A stretch of DNA of 64,000 nt, taken from the NCBI GenBank assembly GCA_948567375.1, contig OX419755.1:24123001-24187000 (forward strand). Reading direction: 5' to 3'. This DNA comes from Lunularia cruciata (Eukaryota > Streptophyta > Marchantiopsida > Lunulariales > Lunulariaceae). Numbering within the stretch: position 1 is the first letter of the stretch; each line of letters begins with the position of its first letter. The notes under the pieces are model-generated. The model searched no databases. It was not told where the DNA came from and saw only the letters and a program-made list of their open reading frames with translations. The translations under genes were made by a program, and so were the position numbers. Positions 38,267 through 50,675 of this stretch are shown here, one piece after another.

Positions 38267-39146
38267 TGTTCTCAAACAGAAACTCAAGCTGAAGCTGTAT
38301 ACTACACACGGCAAAAAGAGGAGAAACTTCGACAAAATGTGTGCACGAAACGAAGAGACAAACCAATGGTAGAAGACCAAGACATAACTTCTGGAGAAGG
38401 GATTTCAGTAGTGAGGTGAGTGACTCGATGTGTGTTCAGGGACACACCGAAGAAATGGCACCTGAGAGACTAGCTTTGCAGGAGATCTTAAGAGGAGAAG
38501 AAGGAGGGGTCCATGGAAGCTCTCGGCGGGGAATTTCGAGTCAGGCAAGCCCTCGAGGAAGGTGGGAAATTCGGATGAAGCGCCGAGGGGGAAATATGCC
38601 TCCATCTCTCCCCACATTCGAAATTCAAAGAACAGTTAGACAGTGTTCCCATCTCGCGGACGTTCTCTGACGAGGAGGGACAACCGTGTCCCCTATCGCG
38701 ATCGCACTCACAACCTCATCGACATCGACCATGGTCGATCGACGTCCATCGACACAGGAGGGGGAAATCGACCTCCATATCTTCTTCCCATATTCGAAAT
38801 TCAAAGAACGTTTCGGGCCGGGCCTTGTCTATCGGGCCCGTTCTTCTCCACCGCTGCTGGTACGTGTCGTAATCGCATAAACAGAAGAAGGATGCGTGTG
38901 GTGCAGTAAAGGCTCGAGTTGACAAAAATTCCACTCGGTGCATGCTGGTGTATGTTTGCCTTTAAGACTGGCCCACAGAATTCCTAAACTTTTGTTACCA
39001 GAGATATACTCAACGGCCCCCATCTTGGGCACTTTCACTTGGCTGACCACCAAGTTGGCAAACAGATATAACTAACCTCCTTGAAGCCTTGACAGGCGGC
39101 GCCAGTCCTATGTGGCAGTGACTTTCATCTAAACGACCGTTTAGTA
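38267..39146. other. GC-richer upstream region with a local duplication
   Basis: A block GAGGGGGAAAT, CCTCCAT, CATTCGAAATTCAAAGAAC occurs at about 38587-38630 and 38759-38804. The rest is non-coding by inspection and probably 5' flank of the tentative minus-strand gene. 38730-38760 holds the near-palindrome CATCGACCATGGTCGATCG. Confidence 0.4.
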
Positions 39147-39212
39147 AAAAGGCGACCGCGTGGGAAAAATGAAGGATGGGAAGACCCCATCAAGCCGTTT
39201 CAAACACAAGAA
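39147..39212 (+). repeat. Unknown ~100-bp dispersed repeat, copy 5 (5' half only)
   Basis: AAAAAGGCGACCGCGTGGGA, then AAGGATGGGAAGACCCC and ATCAAGCCGTTT. The 3' blocks are missing, so the copy is truncated. Confidence 0.65.
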
Positions 39213-40934
39213 CTTTGAGTGCCAGCACATATCACTCCATATCAACTATTCCTCGCGGATGTCATTTTGGCACTTGGGCCTTTTCTTATTTTTCTTTTAG
39301 TTATTTGGTCTTCTTCCTCTCATTTGGTCTCCTGTGTGTTAGTATGCATGCCCAGTATAGTCTTTTCTTATGCTTCCAGTTCGGTCTTTGGTGCAAGTAG
39401 TTAGAGGCATTACCAAAGGCAATGTTCTCTATCTAGCACTTCATATCTCTGATGGAAGTAGATCCCTGTGCTGAGTCTTTCAACACACTCCCATGATGGC
39501 CCAGGTTCACCAAGATGGATTCAATTACATCTCCTTACCACAACCTCCACCTCCACATGGGAGAAAACTACCTTGGAAGATTCTCCCATGGATGATCATG
39601 CACCTTCGGACACACTTCATCATCATCTCCCCACCCCAATCCTCTCCCAACTCTTCAACCCCACCACCATTACAAGACCAGCTTCCACTATATGACCTAC
39701 TCCCACCACAAGACCAGACTCCTTCCCTTGTGCTCTTAGCATGTACAAACATATCGCCTCAACATCAATCCACATAGTCTTGTCTTGATTACCCATGGGT
39801 AGAGATTGATCCAAAATATCATCAAGGGCCTGCTCGATGCCTACATATGTGGCCAGAGGCAACATCTCCACCTACTCTCAAACTCTCTTTGTAATCATAT
39901 CCTCTCTTTACAAGCACCATTAGACTCATATGCTTGGTTACACTCTCTAGATCCTATTCAAACTTTACTTTCAAGTTTCCCAAGACTTTGTATGTACACT
40001 CGTATTCCTATGCCTCTACGGCATCTAGTAGGTTCCTTGCTCTCCTTGCTTTTATGAGCTATCTTGGTAGATGACCAAGGGAGAGATGTCTCCACTTGGA
40101 CCCCATTTTCCCTATTCCCACATTGGACTTTGCTCTTCTCTACCCATGACGATGCATCAAGCCATCATGAGACCACCTCTTGGATTCATTGGTTTTTGAG
40201 GAAGGATTGGCCAAATTTACAAGAGGACTCCACCATCCAAGCCCCAACAATAGCCATACAAATTATGGATTTCCCCATACTTTTTCTCTAGAGCATCATC
40301 AACTCCATCATTCCTTGATGCTAGGTTAGGCTTATCACTATCATCAAGCAGCCTAAGCAGTATCATCCTCTACACCAACACCCTTCTCCATTGCTACCTT
40401 GTTGGCCCTACAAGCTTTCCATCCATATGCTACAAACAACCTCCCTTCTTTTGTCCATGATTACCATCTAGATGAGGAGCTACTGCTTACCAAGTCCATC
40501 TTTGTTCATGCTTTACTTCACTCTCCATGTTTCTTAATAAGGGATCTTTGGGTTTGGTTTTTGAGCATTTATGTGATTGTTTCTCCCTTGATATGCCAAA
40601 TTTTAGTTTCCTTCTTCTCTTTCCTTTTTGCAAGCACATTGCCTAAGATCAAGTACCCCTAGATGTTTCTCAATTATTTGGTGCATCTTGTCTCCTTGCT
40701 CTATCAAAAGAGACATTTGGTGTTTGCCCTATAGCCATTTTCCTATGTTTAGTTACATGCACTATATATCTATAGCTTTGTCACTCTTTTTCATCATTCT
40801 TATCCTCTTATCAACATATGGTTGCTATTCCAAGGGGTTGCAAAATAGTCATTGCATGCATTAGAGCTTTCTTGGACATCCATTTGGATTGGGTGGTAGT
40901 GGATGTCTCAAATGCCTTCAATATGATCTTTTGT
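39213..40934. other. Repetitive DNA without recognisable domains
   Basis: Several plus-strand open stretches (39493-39777 Pro/His-rich, 39806-40057, 40399-40662) occur, but none shows polymerase, integrase or capsid motifs. Probably an eroded transposable element; not assigned. Confidence 0.3.
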
Positions 40935-41507
40935 TGTAATACATTAGACATATTATCTAGAGGTGGAAATTAGCTTGATAATATCTAGAAGAATGTTATA
41001 TATGATAGTCTAAGTAAATCAAAAAGAGGCGTCACCAAAAGAATACTTCCACTAATAGGGCAGAGGTCATAACACCCTACAAACTTCAAAGTCAAATTTG
41101 GATGCCTAAACAGATGAATTAGGCCTCAAAAAATAGAAGAATCCTCACCCTTGACTAAAATAGAGATTGCCTTCTCCTGCCTATTTGTCTCATTGAGAGC
41201 TTTCCAATAGTACCTCATCCATGCTATTTTGAGCTTCCTATAAGAGATTCTCTAAAGATTCCTTCTAGTCAAACTTGTATGACCAACCCAATAGGACAAG
41301 GATTGACATATCACCAATCCATACAACTAAGCTAAGGGTGGTGCTAACATGTCACCAATCCGTGTATCTTATCCAAGGGTGGAGCTCCTTTTGAGTGGAT
41401 CCTCTTTGCTATATAATAAAGACAAGGTGCTCCTTTGGGGTATCAAAGTATTGAGGGATGAAGCCTTGTGTTTCTCTTGGGGATTCTCCTGTCCTTGGAA
41501 TATTACA
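40935..41507 (+). mobile_element. Decayed LTR of the family-3 chromovirus
   Basis: It aligns with the LTRs at 57139 and 62999: start TGTAATA, shared ATGAATTAGGCCTC, GAGAGCTTTCCAA and CAAGGGTGGAGCT, a TATATAATAAAG box near 41412, and end TATTACA. It has several deletions. ATGGTTTCAAAAT follows, an eroded primer-binding site. Confidence 0.8.
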
Positions 41508-42297
41508 ATGGTTTCAAAATAGTTGTTTTAATCCAAGAGAGTGGATCATCCCTCTTGGAAGAACATGGGTTATTGAGATTGAGTAATTTTGAGAGGAGAA
41601 AAAATAGTGCTATCAATAGATTAGGGATGTTTTAAAGAGAGGATGGGATGGATGCTCTTGGAGTACAGTTTCTTGCACCCCGCTTTCAATTCTTGAATCC
41701 ATTCCATATCAAGATAATGTACATCTAACATGAGCAAGTGAGAGTATATCTCATTTACCATTTTGGAGAAAAGTTCATAGACATAGTAATGAATTTGCCA
41801 AACCCATTTATACCTATGGTGTTATATGATTGAGAGTGGGATTTGACAATCTACATTTTTTTATGATGCAATGGATCTAAATATACCAAATCTTCCTCCT
41901 TTCAGCACTCAAGTAGATATATGTTATGTAGTTAGACCAAAAGTGATGTTTAGGGATTTCATAGTCTAGAATTTTGGTGAGGAATATTATCAACAAGTGA
42001 TAGCCTCTAATATCCCAATGGTAGTCTTAATAGTATGTGTCTCCTCTTGAGTGATCACATTAACCCTCTGTTAAATTAAGAAGTAGCAATTGAGTGTTTA
42101 TTGTATGTATGAATAATGGAGCCATAGTTGCAAGATTTGATGCAATAAATGTAGAGAATGTTGAACAAGTTTCAAGAGATCAAGATGACAATAGAGGCAT
42201 TGAAAATTCAAGTATGTACCTTCAAGAACAATCATATAATGCAAGAAGGAAATCATCCTAAAACCCAATAATAATGGCCAAAGTACCTAAAGAGTGA
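41508..42297 (+). pseudogene. 5' leader and gag start of a family-3 chromovirus (decayed)
   Basis: It matches 57876-58665 of the intact relative: GGATGGGATGGATGC, the CACTCAAGTAGA block, GTGATGTTTAGGGATTT and a GGTGAGGAATATTATCAACA block. Many stops. It ends abruptly at about 42297, where inverted gag sequence begins. Confidence 0.75.
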
Positions 42298-42299
42298 GG

Positions 42300-43443
42300 T
42301 TGCCTTTCAGGATCTTTGCGCATTAGTCTTCTTCCTTCCCTTGCTTCTTTGTTTCCTTATTGAACCAATAAGGCCGCAAGGTACACTTATTGGCAATCTT
42401 TGTTTTCCAAAGTGATTTCTACTTCCTCCTCTTCAATGTGCCTCTCCATGTTGTTCAAAGATTGCTTGCACAAAGGCCGAAGGCCTCTAGGGAAACGAGT
42501 GCGACATTTGGTAGATATGTGCCCAATATGGCCACAATTGTAAATGGCATTGTTCTCCTAGAGTTCCTTCTCCTTGTGGGACTTCATCTCTTTGTTCTTC
42601 TACCCGTCCATGCTCCCCTTGAAGCGGTTGTGCTCCTCAATCTTGAAATCAAAGGTTGCCCAATTCCATTGGTATTGGTCCACCCATGTGTGGCATTTCT
42701 GCCCAATAATATTGAGGTGGAACTACTCCTTCACCTCCACCTAATGCTCTTGCTATTCTCTGCGCACGAGCAATGGCTTCAAATACAGTGCAAGGATTTT
42801 ACACCATGACTTCTAGGCAAATCCGCTCCTTCAAAAACCCTTGTTTGAAATTGTTGAGAGCCTTTGTTGGACTCATGTCAGTTATTGCGACTTGTAGATC
42901 CATAAATACCTCCACATACTCATGTATGTTGTTCTTCTATCTCAATCTCCATAGTCGGGTTTGAGTCATCTGCACAGAATCCACTGATTGGAAATTCTTC
43001 AGCAATCCTTCTTGCATTATTGTCCATGTGACCTCCCTTCTCTCTGCCAATATGGATCGTTCCCAAGCATCATACCATGTGAGGGCTTTATCGGTCAAGT
43101 ACCTACATGCAAACACATCTACAGCATGCTCCGTGATCTCTATTGAGAAGAATTCATTCTTGAGATCCAATTTTCCACTACTCCCATCGTACGCTGCTCC
43201 TTGTAAGGCTCAATGTTGTACGTCTTCTTCATATAGAGTAGCAATGTGGCTTCATTGTTGATAGGGTTTGTAGGCACGGGTGCCTCTCCAAGTACTTTAG
43301 TCGTAGGTATTGGGTTTTGAGACGGCTCTTCTTCTTGCATGGCTTGATCGTTCTTGAGGATCTGCACTTGACTTTGTAATGTCTCCATAGTCATCTTAAT
43401 CTCCCAAAATTCATTCAACATCCCTTGCATTCCTTGCACCAAT
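42300..43443 (-). pseudogene. Inverted gag fragment of a family-3 chromovirus
   Basis: Read on the minus strand it matches 58490-59650 of the full element: VQGMQGMLNEFWEIKMTMET, the capsid segment DKALTWYDAWERS, then a CCHC-knuckle region and the CAAAGATTGCCAATAAGTG part. Joined head-to-head with the plus-strand fragment at 41508-42297, so gag positions equivalent to 58490-58665 are present in both orientations. Stops interrupt it. Confidence 0.82.
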
Positions 43444-43491
43444 ATGATTGTGTGATTTGAGTTGTGTGAACAAACTGATATTGTGGTACTC

Positions 43492-43586
43492 GATAGTCCA
43501 TGTATGACTTATATGTGAGTTGTGCTTCTATAGCGTGTGATGTTGATAGTGATGTATGATGTGTAGTGATGTATATACGCACGAGA
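43492..43586 (+). mobile_element. Start of an LTR of the DNMT-carrying Ty3 element (family 4)
   Basis: TGTGGTACT, then ATGTATGACTTATATGTGAG, TTGTGCTTCTATA and GATGTATATACGCAC match 55676-55775, which follows the 3' polypurine tract of the family-4 element. It is therefore likely the 5' LTR start of that element. Similarity is lost after 43586, and I cannot place the 3' end of this LTR. Confidence 0.6.
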
Positions 43587-45449
43587 ATATGAAAAGTGTT
43601 TCAAAGAGATTCAAACAAAAATTAAAATAATTCCCAAAAGCTATTGAAAAACATCTAGATAATGTCCTTTATTTATTCTTAAAAATAATATTTTTGTAAA
43701 CTATTCCAAGAATTCTATAAATTTTTAATTCAGTCATAAAATCCCATTAAAATGCATTTTATAATTAAAAAATGTAGAATTTTAACTAAATGTAATTATT
43801 ATGTCTTAACAAATTTCTTTTTTTCTTAATTTGTATATAGTTTTACACTTTTATTCAAGCAACTTGTTGAAGATTGTTTGCAAGCATTTCAGATATTTAC
43901 ATTCATATCTACTTAATGATTTTGTCAAGTAGCTAGATCTAGAACCAATTTTATGACCTTTTTCATTCAATTAAGTACTAAATATTAGTCTACTTCTGAG
44001 AAGGAAGAAGGAAATGTGCCTATAGTAAAGACAAATTACTATTGAAAAAGTCTTCTTATGGTTTCTTATTTGTATCATTGTCCTGCAATGTCATAATCAC
44101 TCTTAACAATATTTGTAGCAAATAAATTTGGAGTTGATACAACAAGAGATTATGAAGAAGTAGTGTTTTAGTTCTTTAATTTAGATTTGTATTAAATGAT
44201 CATCTTGATTTGGCAAATTTACTTAATTTTTTTATTTATTTGTGTATGTTTTGTATGGTTCTTTTTCTTTTCCTAGAGGTCTTAGTATGTTAGTTTAACT
44301 TTTTATAGGAGGAAGTAATAATTTTAAAGTCAATCATATGTATAACACTCTTTATTATCACTTATAAGAGGAAATCATTATTCTATAGTTAATCATAAGT
44401 ATATTATAAGGAGATCTTTATATACCATGGATTATTTAAATGCCCTTTTGTGTACCATATTGATCTTGGTTATGTCCTTTCCTCCTTCATAGATGACATA
44501 ATTGTTGGACTAGATTAGATAAACCACTTCATGGTTTGATTACCAAATTTATCTACAAAATGGATAAAAAAAGTTAAAGAAAACTATTGTTGTTCATAAA
44601 GGTAATTTCTTAATTTCTATGGTTAAAAGGATTACTTATGCACATATAGATCTTTACATTGAGATAAAGTATTTACATTCTCTTTTTTTAGTTAGGGTTT
44701 AGGGCAGAAATTGTAGGGCAAATAATAAATGCAGAATGGCTTCATTATTATCTAACTTTATTACATGGATTGTAGGGCAAATAATAATTGCAGAATGGTT
44801 TCATGATTCTCCTAAACCCACTTTTAGATAATATTGAATCATATATTTCAAATAATAAATGCAGAATGGCTTCATGAACCCAATATGTAGAGACAAGCAT
44901 GAACTAGATATTATAGTGATCGGGTTCAAAAATTGAACTTGTTCAACCCGCCAGTGAATGCAGATTGGTTTCATGAACCCAATACGAGTTGAACTTGAAT
45001 TATATAATTTGAACTGCAAGCAAGTAGGGTTAAGTTGGTTCAAGAGGGGGTTTAAATCAATTTTGCAAGTGATCCCACCAAATAGCACAATGCAACCCGC
45101 CGTTTGCAATGAATATTTATTTCTATCTTTTTGATCACCGATGATCCGCTTGTGTTTATGAGCATCAAGTCAATGGACATGATTACATCAATTCATTAAA
45201 CAAGAAGAATTTTTCCAATGGCATAAAATGTCAAAGGATACCTTCAACTACTTGAAGAGGACCTGCATCGCAATTTACCTTGTGTGACCAATCAATCCGA
45301 TTGTGAAGTTGCTCATCATAATTTGGATGCTCAACTCAAGCTGGTTTAAACTATAGCTAGGAAATTGTTCAAAGTAGAAACCTATTGTTTCAAGAATTTT
45401 TTCCAGCATAGTATATGCTATTGCCAAACTCAAGCTCTAGTTCATCACG
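43587..45449. other. AT-rich DNA with a scattered short repeat
   Basis: I see no gene. AAATAATAAATGCAGAATGG with TTCATGAACCC recurs at about 44718, 44780, 44852 and 44955, and CAATATG/CAATACG follow in two of them. This may be LTR/leader of the family-4 element or inserted DNA. Confidence 0.4.
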
Positions 45450-46200
45450 TTCAGTACTGATCTTGTGGATCTTTGTGTACAATACAAAAAGTTTTATATT
45501 ATAAAGAAATTTCCACAAATCATTAGTATAGTTGATGGAATACTCATCAATGGACTATTGTGTGACATTCACAATCTTGAGCAATCCAATTAGCAAAAAA
45601 AAAAAGATATGCATCAATGTGATGATGGTGTGCAACACCAAAATGTGATCAATGGATTATTGCGTAACATTCAAAATCTTGAGCAATCCAATAAGCCTGA
45701 AAAACAAGATATGCATCAATGTGATGATGGTGTGCAACACCAAAATGTGATTAATGGATTATTGCATGACATTCAAAATCTTGATCAATCCAATAGGCAA
45801 AAAAACAAGATATGCATCAATGTGATGATGGTGTGCAACACCAAAATGTGATTCCTTGGCATTGTGTCTTGTTTGCATAGAAGCACACACACTGCTCACA
45901 TTTTCAATGAACTTTTGCTTTGTGCCAAGCTTGGAATGGAGAATATCAAAGGATGGCTATTGGGTGACGTTGGTACCAAACTCAAGAAGTATGTGATGAT
46001 ACCTCACTGAAAGCCAGAATCACAAGTGGAAAGGAACTACAACTATTTGTAGGCGGTCACCATGAATATTATTGAGAGGACATTTGGTTGTTGGAAGAAA
46101 AGTTTCATTGCTTACCAGCCAATATGCGAGTGAAATTTTCCACTTTCATTCACATGATTGTTGCGTGTGACATGTTATGGAACTATCTCTTAACCAAAGG
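45450..46200 (+). pseudogene. PIF/Harbinger-like transposase remnant
   Basis: IVDG (Asp codon about 45534), GWLLGDVGTKLKKYVMIP (45952-46005; Asp 45966) and MNIIERTFGCWKKSF (46063-46107; Glu 46074) are the three DDE-motif blocks of HARBI1-type nucleases, in the right order, including the GD.G and (V)ER.FG signatures. Stops at about 46006 and 46051 and a tandem expansion in the middle kill it. Terminal inverted repeats were not identified. It lies within the 5' part of the family-4 retroelement. Confidence 0.72.
45546..45850 (+). repeat. Three tandem copies of a 102-bp unit, in frame
   Basis: Units from about 45546, 45648 and 45750 share ATTCAAAATCTTGAGCAATC, GATATGCATCAATGTGATG and GTGCAACACCAAAATGTGAT. 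102 bp is 34 codons, so the peptide MHQCDDGVQHQNV repeats without frame loss for two units. Confidence 0.88.
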
Positions 46201-47791
46201 TGTCATGCCATTTGTAGTATCACATCTAGATTTCTCGGACAATGGAGTTGTAGTGATAGTAGTTAGAACTATTTTAGCAATCACTCATAGACTACTTTTT
46301 GACGGTCAAATTTTGTGTTTTGGGGTACTGACTTCATGGTAGGGCCCACTATCACTTTGCACCATTTACACTATTGGGTGTATCATCAATAGGACCGTTA
46401 GGGTTTCAAACCTAGCTTGAGTCCAAGGGTATACTTTTGAAGTGCAGCTTTAGACAACTCACTTCTTTGATGTTGAGCCTTCAAGTTCTTGGCTATGGTG
46501 GACAAAGGCCGGTGAGCGTCACATGTATTCTCTTAGCTAGAGTGGATGTGGCTTGATTGTAATCAATGCCCAATTGTTGGTAATTTGTAGAGTGAGAAAT
46601 CAAGCATTGATTTGAGTCGAGTTGATTTGAGTGGTATAAACGAACTGATTACATCAGAGAAGTGAGGTCAAGGAGAAATAGGTTGTAGGAATTGAGAGTG
46701 TTTGTGGTATCTCCAAGACTCATTGATCATTGGTATCTTGATCAGAGTTCAAGTTTTCCCTAGTGTGCAGAAGTTCATTTGGTTGATGCAAATTTGGTAG
46801 TGAGGCGGTGTGCGGAAGTGTTGGCCAAATTTTGAGCAAAGAGAAGCAATTTTTTAGTAGTGGTTGCGATTTTGAGCTTAGGAGGTAAAAGCAAGACCAG
46901 AGGCTTCAAGGCATAGGGTTGTGGGCTATGAGAGGCTGCAAAGGCCTAAAAGGGCCAACAAGCCCGCTTGCTAGCGTGAGGCTAGCTAATTTAGAGTAGA
47001 TCTTGGTCATTGTTTGGCAAAATCTACCCATCCTGCTAGATTGTGCATAACAAGGTTTGACCCCTAGATTTCTGGTTCCCAAACTAGTGCCCTAGCCAAC
47101 TGGTCCACCCTCACTTGTTGTTCTAGTGACTGGCCCACTATTATTTATACACTTAGATCTTTGGCTATGAGAGGAAATTTGATCTCATTCTTGGTGATCC
47201 TAGTAGCTTAAGACGTATATATGAACTCCTATTATGCCAAATGCCAAATGGTGGCAAAGTAAGTCCCATGTTGCTTTATGGAATTGAGGGTTTTTGTTTA
47301 GATTTTTTGTGATTAGACCTCCTCCATTCTCTGCTTCCTATTTGTGCACCAAGTTTGTGTGAGGTGCCTTGAATTTAGAGCATTGGTCCTTTGGTGTGCT
47401 CTAGGTAGTGAGGCTAGAGTGATGACCAATCAGACTATCTATGTTTCTCTTCAGTGAGGTAGGAAATGATGATGTGTAGACCGTAAGAGTGCATGTTGTG
47501 ATGGTAGGTTTCAGGTTGCACTTTTTCCTAATGTAGTTGTCTAAGTTAGAGTTACAATAGTGAGTATTGTTCCATTGGTATTGGCACTTGGTGGTGCTTA
47601 GTTGGTGTTGGTACTTGGTGGTGTTCGGTTGGTGGTGTTGGTTCTTGGTGGGGTACTTGCGGTTGTAGTTGGCGGTTTGTGGTTACTTTGTCACGACAAA
47701 GTTCTTTTGGGATTCTAGAGGAGATAACCGTGCAGTACTCAATGGGTTTACTTGGAGTGGCGCTTGATATCAGCCCATATCTCAGGTCCCA
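46201..47791. other. Decayed DNA upstream of family-4 gag
   Basis: I see no gene. GTTGGTGTTGG and CTTGGTGG phrases at about 47580-47660 form a short G/T-rich repeat. Probably the leader of the retroelement plus other remnants. Confidence 0.35.
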
Positions 47792-49782
47792 GTGAGGGAG
47801 GAAATTGACTATGAGTTGGAGTTTGACACAAGAGCTGATTCAGTTGAGAGTGCACTTGGTGTGTCCGTACCATTTTTGTGTGATATGGATAAGATTTATG
47901 GGGCCTCCAAAGGCCCTAGGCATTACTCTAGTACAATGGGTACCATTGAGTTGGATGACTTCATCCAAGAGTTTGATAGTTGGTGTGATCTGCAACATAT
48001 GCCAAAATTGACTTTGTTCACACCCTTCATGGCATAGAAAGCGTTGTTTCAGCATTTGGAGGGTCCACCAATGGACAACTACCATAAGTTCAAGAGAGAT
48101 CACTTGGAGGAGATTGAGCTATGGAGAGAACATTGGTCCTTGAACTATGTCTCTATTACTCCAAGCTCAATTTCTAGGGGTAGATTGGTTGTACCCATGA
48201 GTTCAAGCTCTAGTAGCATTGGTGGATCTCTTGGAGATGGTGCTACTACAAGTGGAGGTACTACTATAGGAGGTGGTGTAGTACTCAGGTCAACCCCATG
48301 GTGGATTTCTTCTAATGTTTGAGGCAAAACTACCAAGGAGTGCAGACTGACAAACTAAGGAGCTTGCAAGAGTTCTAGTGGAAGGCTAGAGAGAGCCTAT
48401 GCAAGGCATACACTTGCATGAGATGGCTGATCAACTTCCGTCAGGGAGTTCTTGAGACCCAAGTAGTCCAATTTTGGTATGGGATACTAGACAAGGAGTT
48501 GTGATATAGATTTTGTGATGCTACATTGTTATAGGCTACTTTGCCCACTTTGGTAGTGGTCTTTGGTTTGGTTGGGCGTATTGAGCTCAACATGGTGGAG
48601 GAGAGAGTGGTGACATTTGGATTTGGTAGGGAGATTGTGACTTCTTCTACAGTGCACTATGCCCAATTGGTTTTTGAGGATAGGGTGGAAAACCTAGGTC
48701 CTATGGAGTGAGTGGAGTGCCTAGTGGAGCTAGACCCTTACCTTCATTTTTGGTTCATCCACAACTGTGACTTCTTCTACAGTGCATTATGCCCAGTTGG
48801 TTTTTGAGGACAGGGTGGACAACCTAGGTCCTATGGAGTGAGTGGAGTGCCTAGTGGAGCTAGACCCTTACCTTCATTTTTGGATCAGCAATAGCCAATG
48901 AGTCATGGTGTTGCTTGTTGGACTTATGGTGGATCTCACTATAAGAGAGAGTGAACTTAGGGTAGTGGACCTGAAACCTTTGGTGCATCATAGCTAACAT
49001 AGAGACAATGTGAGCATTGTCATAGATATGGTCACTTTAGTGACTGATGCTTTGACCTACACCCAAAGTTATAGAGTGGTAGGGCTGCTATGGTAGGTAG
49101 TAGAGGAGCTCCAGTTCATGAAGGACAAGGTGGTAGAGGTGGTGGTAGAGGATCTACATCTAGTAGGGGTGCAATACCTGCCCTTACTTTTGATATAGCT
49201 ATGGCTACTCAGATTGAGCAGTTGGAGCAGAGATTGGCTAGTATAGCCATTGCGGAGAGGGGATCAAATTTGGGTGCTGAGGCTTCCACATCATATACTG
49301 GTGATAGAGATGCCTTGTATTTCATGTGCGGAGCAGTACAGGTAGATACCTTTGCCGCAATGACTAGGAGTGCAATACATGCTCCAAAGCCTAGAGGAGC
49401 ATCAATGGAGTCGGACCCACAAAGAGGAGATATTGGGAGAGAGGTCAAACTTCCTTAGTCTTTCATGCTCTCTAAGGCCCTACAGACATAATCCATGGCT
49501 CCTAAATGTCCTAGTGCAAGTGTGATGGGTGGTAATAGGGTGTATGATGGACTACCCACTACTCAACCACCTACTACTACACAAACTAAGTCTAGAACAA
49601 TGTTGGGGGCGGCTCAACTGATTATGTGCTATCCTTTATTTGCAACTTGTGACACATGTACATTGGGAGTTGACCCAACTCCAATGTTACGATTGGCTAC
49701 CACGCTTTGTGAGAGTAGGGATGATGTGGTCCCTAATACTAGAGCAGAGGTGGTTGATAGTGGAGTTGACTTGGTTGAATAG
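47792..49782 (+). pseudogene. gag of the DNMT-carrying Ty3 element (family 4)
   Basis: The capsid-like part (47792-48320) reads FDSWCDLQHMPKLTLFTPFM and LEGPPMDNYHKFKRDHLEEI with one TAG at 48035. After a tandem duplication, a nucleocapsid knuckle CEHCHRYGHFSD-stop-C (49009-49050) fits CX2CX4HX4C; the stop is TGA. A Gly/Arg-rich tail follows (GQGGRGGGRGSTSSRG). 49090-49458 and 49495-49782 continue in frame 1 towards the protease. The product would have formed the particle and bound RNA. Confidence 0.7.
48637..48896 (+). repeat. Tandem duplication in gag, 130-bp unit
   Basis: Two units start GTGACTTCTTCTACAGTGCA (48637 and 48767) and share GGTGGACAACCTAGGTCC-like sequence and CTTACCTTCATTTTTGG. 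130 is not a multiple of 3, so it also shifts the frame. Confidence 0.9.
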
Positions 49783-49859
49783 CATGGGATTTGCTCAATG
49801 ACCACGGGTTTATGGTGGGTAGCAATGGTTAGATTGGAAGAGTTGCCAACTGGACCAAC

Positions 49860-50300
49860 CTTTGAGAGAGTGCAATTCACACCTGGTGTTGTCCTATTGG
49901 ATAACCAGAGGGTGTTTAATGTTTAGTGGGACTTTCAAGGAAGGTCTATACACCATAGAGAGTCTTATTAGACTCTGGTGTGCAACCTCTTATGTTGGGG
50001 AAGGCTGCAATTCTCAGTCTATGATTATAAAAGATTGTTGTGGAGAGGTGTCCATTTCAGATCCAAACATCTCTAGGAGGTGGTTCAACACAATACATCA
50101 CACATGGAGAGCTAGTTCTTCAGATTTAGCTTGGTCATCCGACTATTAGCTTCATGGTGAGAGTTCAAGCTATTGCGACAATAGTTGAGTCATATGATGT
50201 GCTAGTTGGTAGAGCAATGCAATACCCCATGGGTTTTAGTATTGACTATTGGGAGGAGACAACCTCCTATAGACCAGGTTGGCAGTTAGGTGAGGGACAA
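49860..50300 (+). pseudogene. Aspartic protease domain (family 4)
   Basis: VLLDSGVQPLMLGKAA (Asp codon 49971) has the DSG catalytic triplet of a retropepsin. About 70 codons later comes SYDVLVGRAMQYPMGFSIDY, like the C-terminal ILG-type region. The reading needs a frame change between 49930 and 49965. It would have cleaved the polyprotein. Confidence 0.75.
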
Positions 50301-50675
50301 GTATGTTGCCTACCAGTATGCTTTTGTAGTGGCAATCTTGGCTCACTACAGTCCGGACCCATGGTAGCATCAATTTCAGCTTTCAATGGTGCAGGTACTT
50401 GGCCTGTTGATTTATTGGAGAGGAACGCCCATGTAGAAAAGACTCCAATACCATAGGAGATCACTTGGATTTGGAGTACAAGTGGGATTGTTCCATCCAC
50501 CCTAGATGTTCCATTGTGGAGTTCAGAGGAGGCATTGTAGTAGCATGCAGATTGGTTGGTGTAGCAAGCTTGGAGTGGAACCTTTGTACCACCAAGAGAT
50601 GAGTGTGAGGCTGAGTCTCCATAGTAGATTACCTTAACATCTCTAGATACCACACTCATTGCTTGGTAGTATCCA

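Noticed and set aside
38341-38670. 109-residue plus-strand Arg-rich ORF
   Set aside because: No motif; lies in the probable 5' flank of the tentative minus-strand gene.
45546-45850. Possible CRISPR-like array of direct repeats
   Set aside because: Units are 102 bp, adjacent without unique spacers, and lie in a transposase frame: ordinary tandem duplication.
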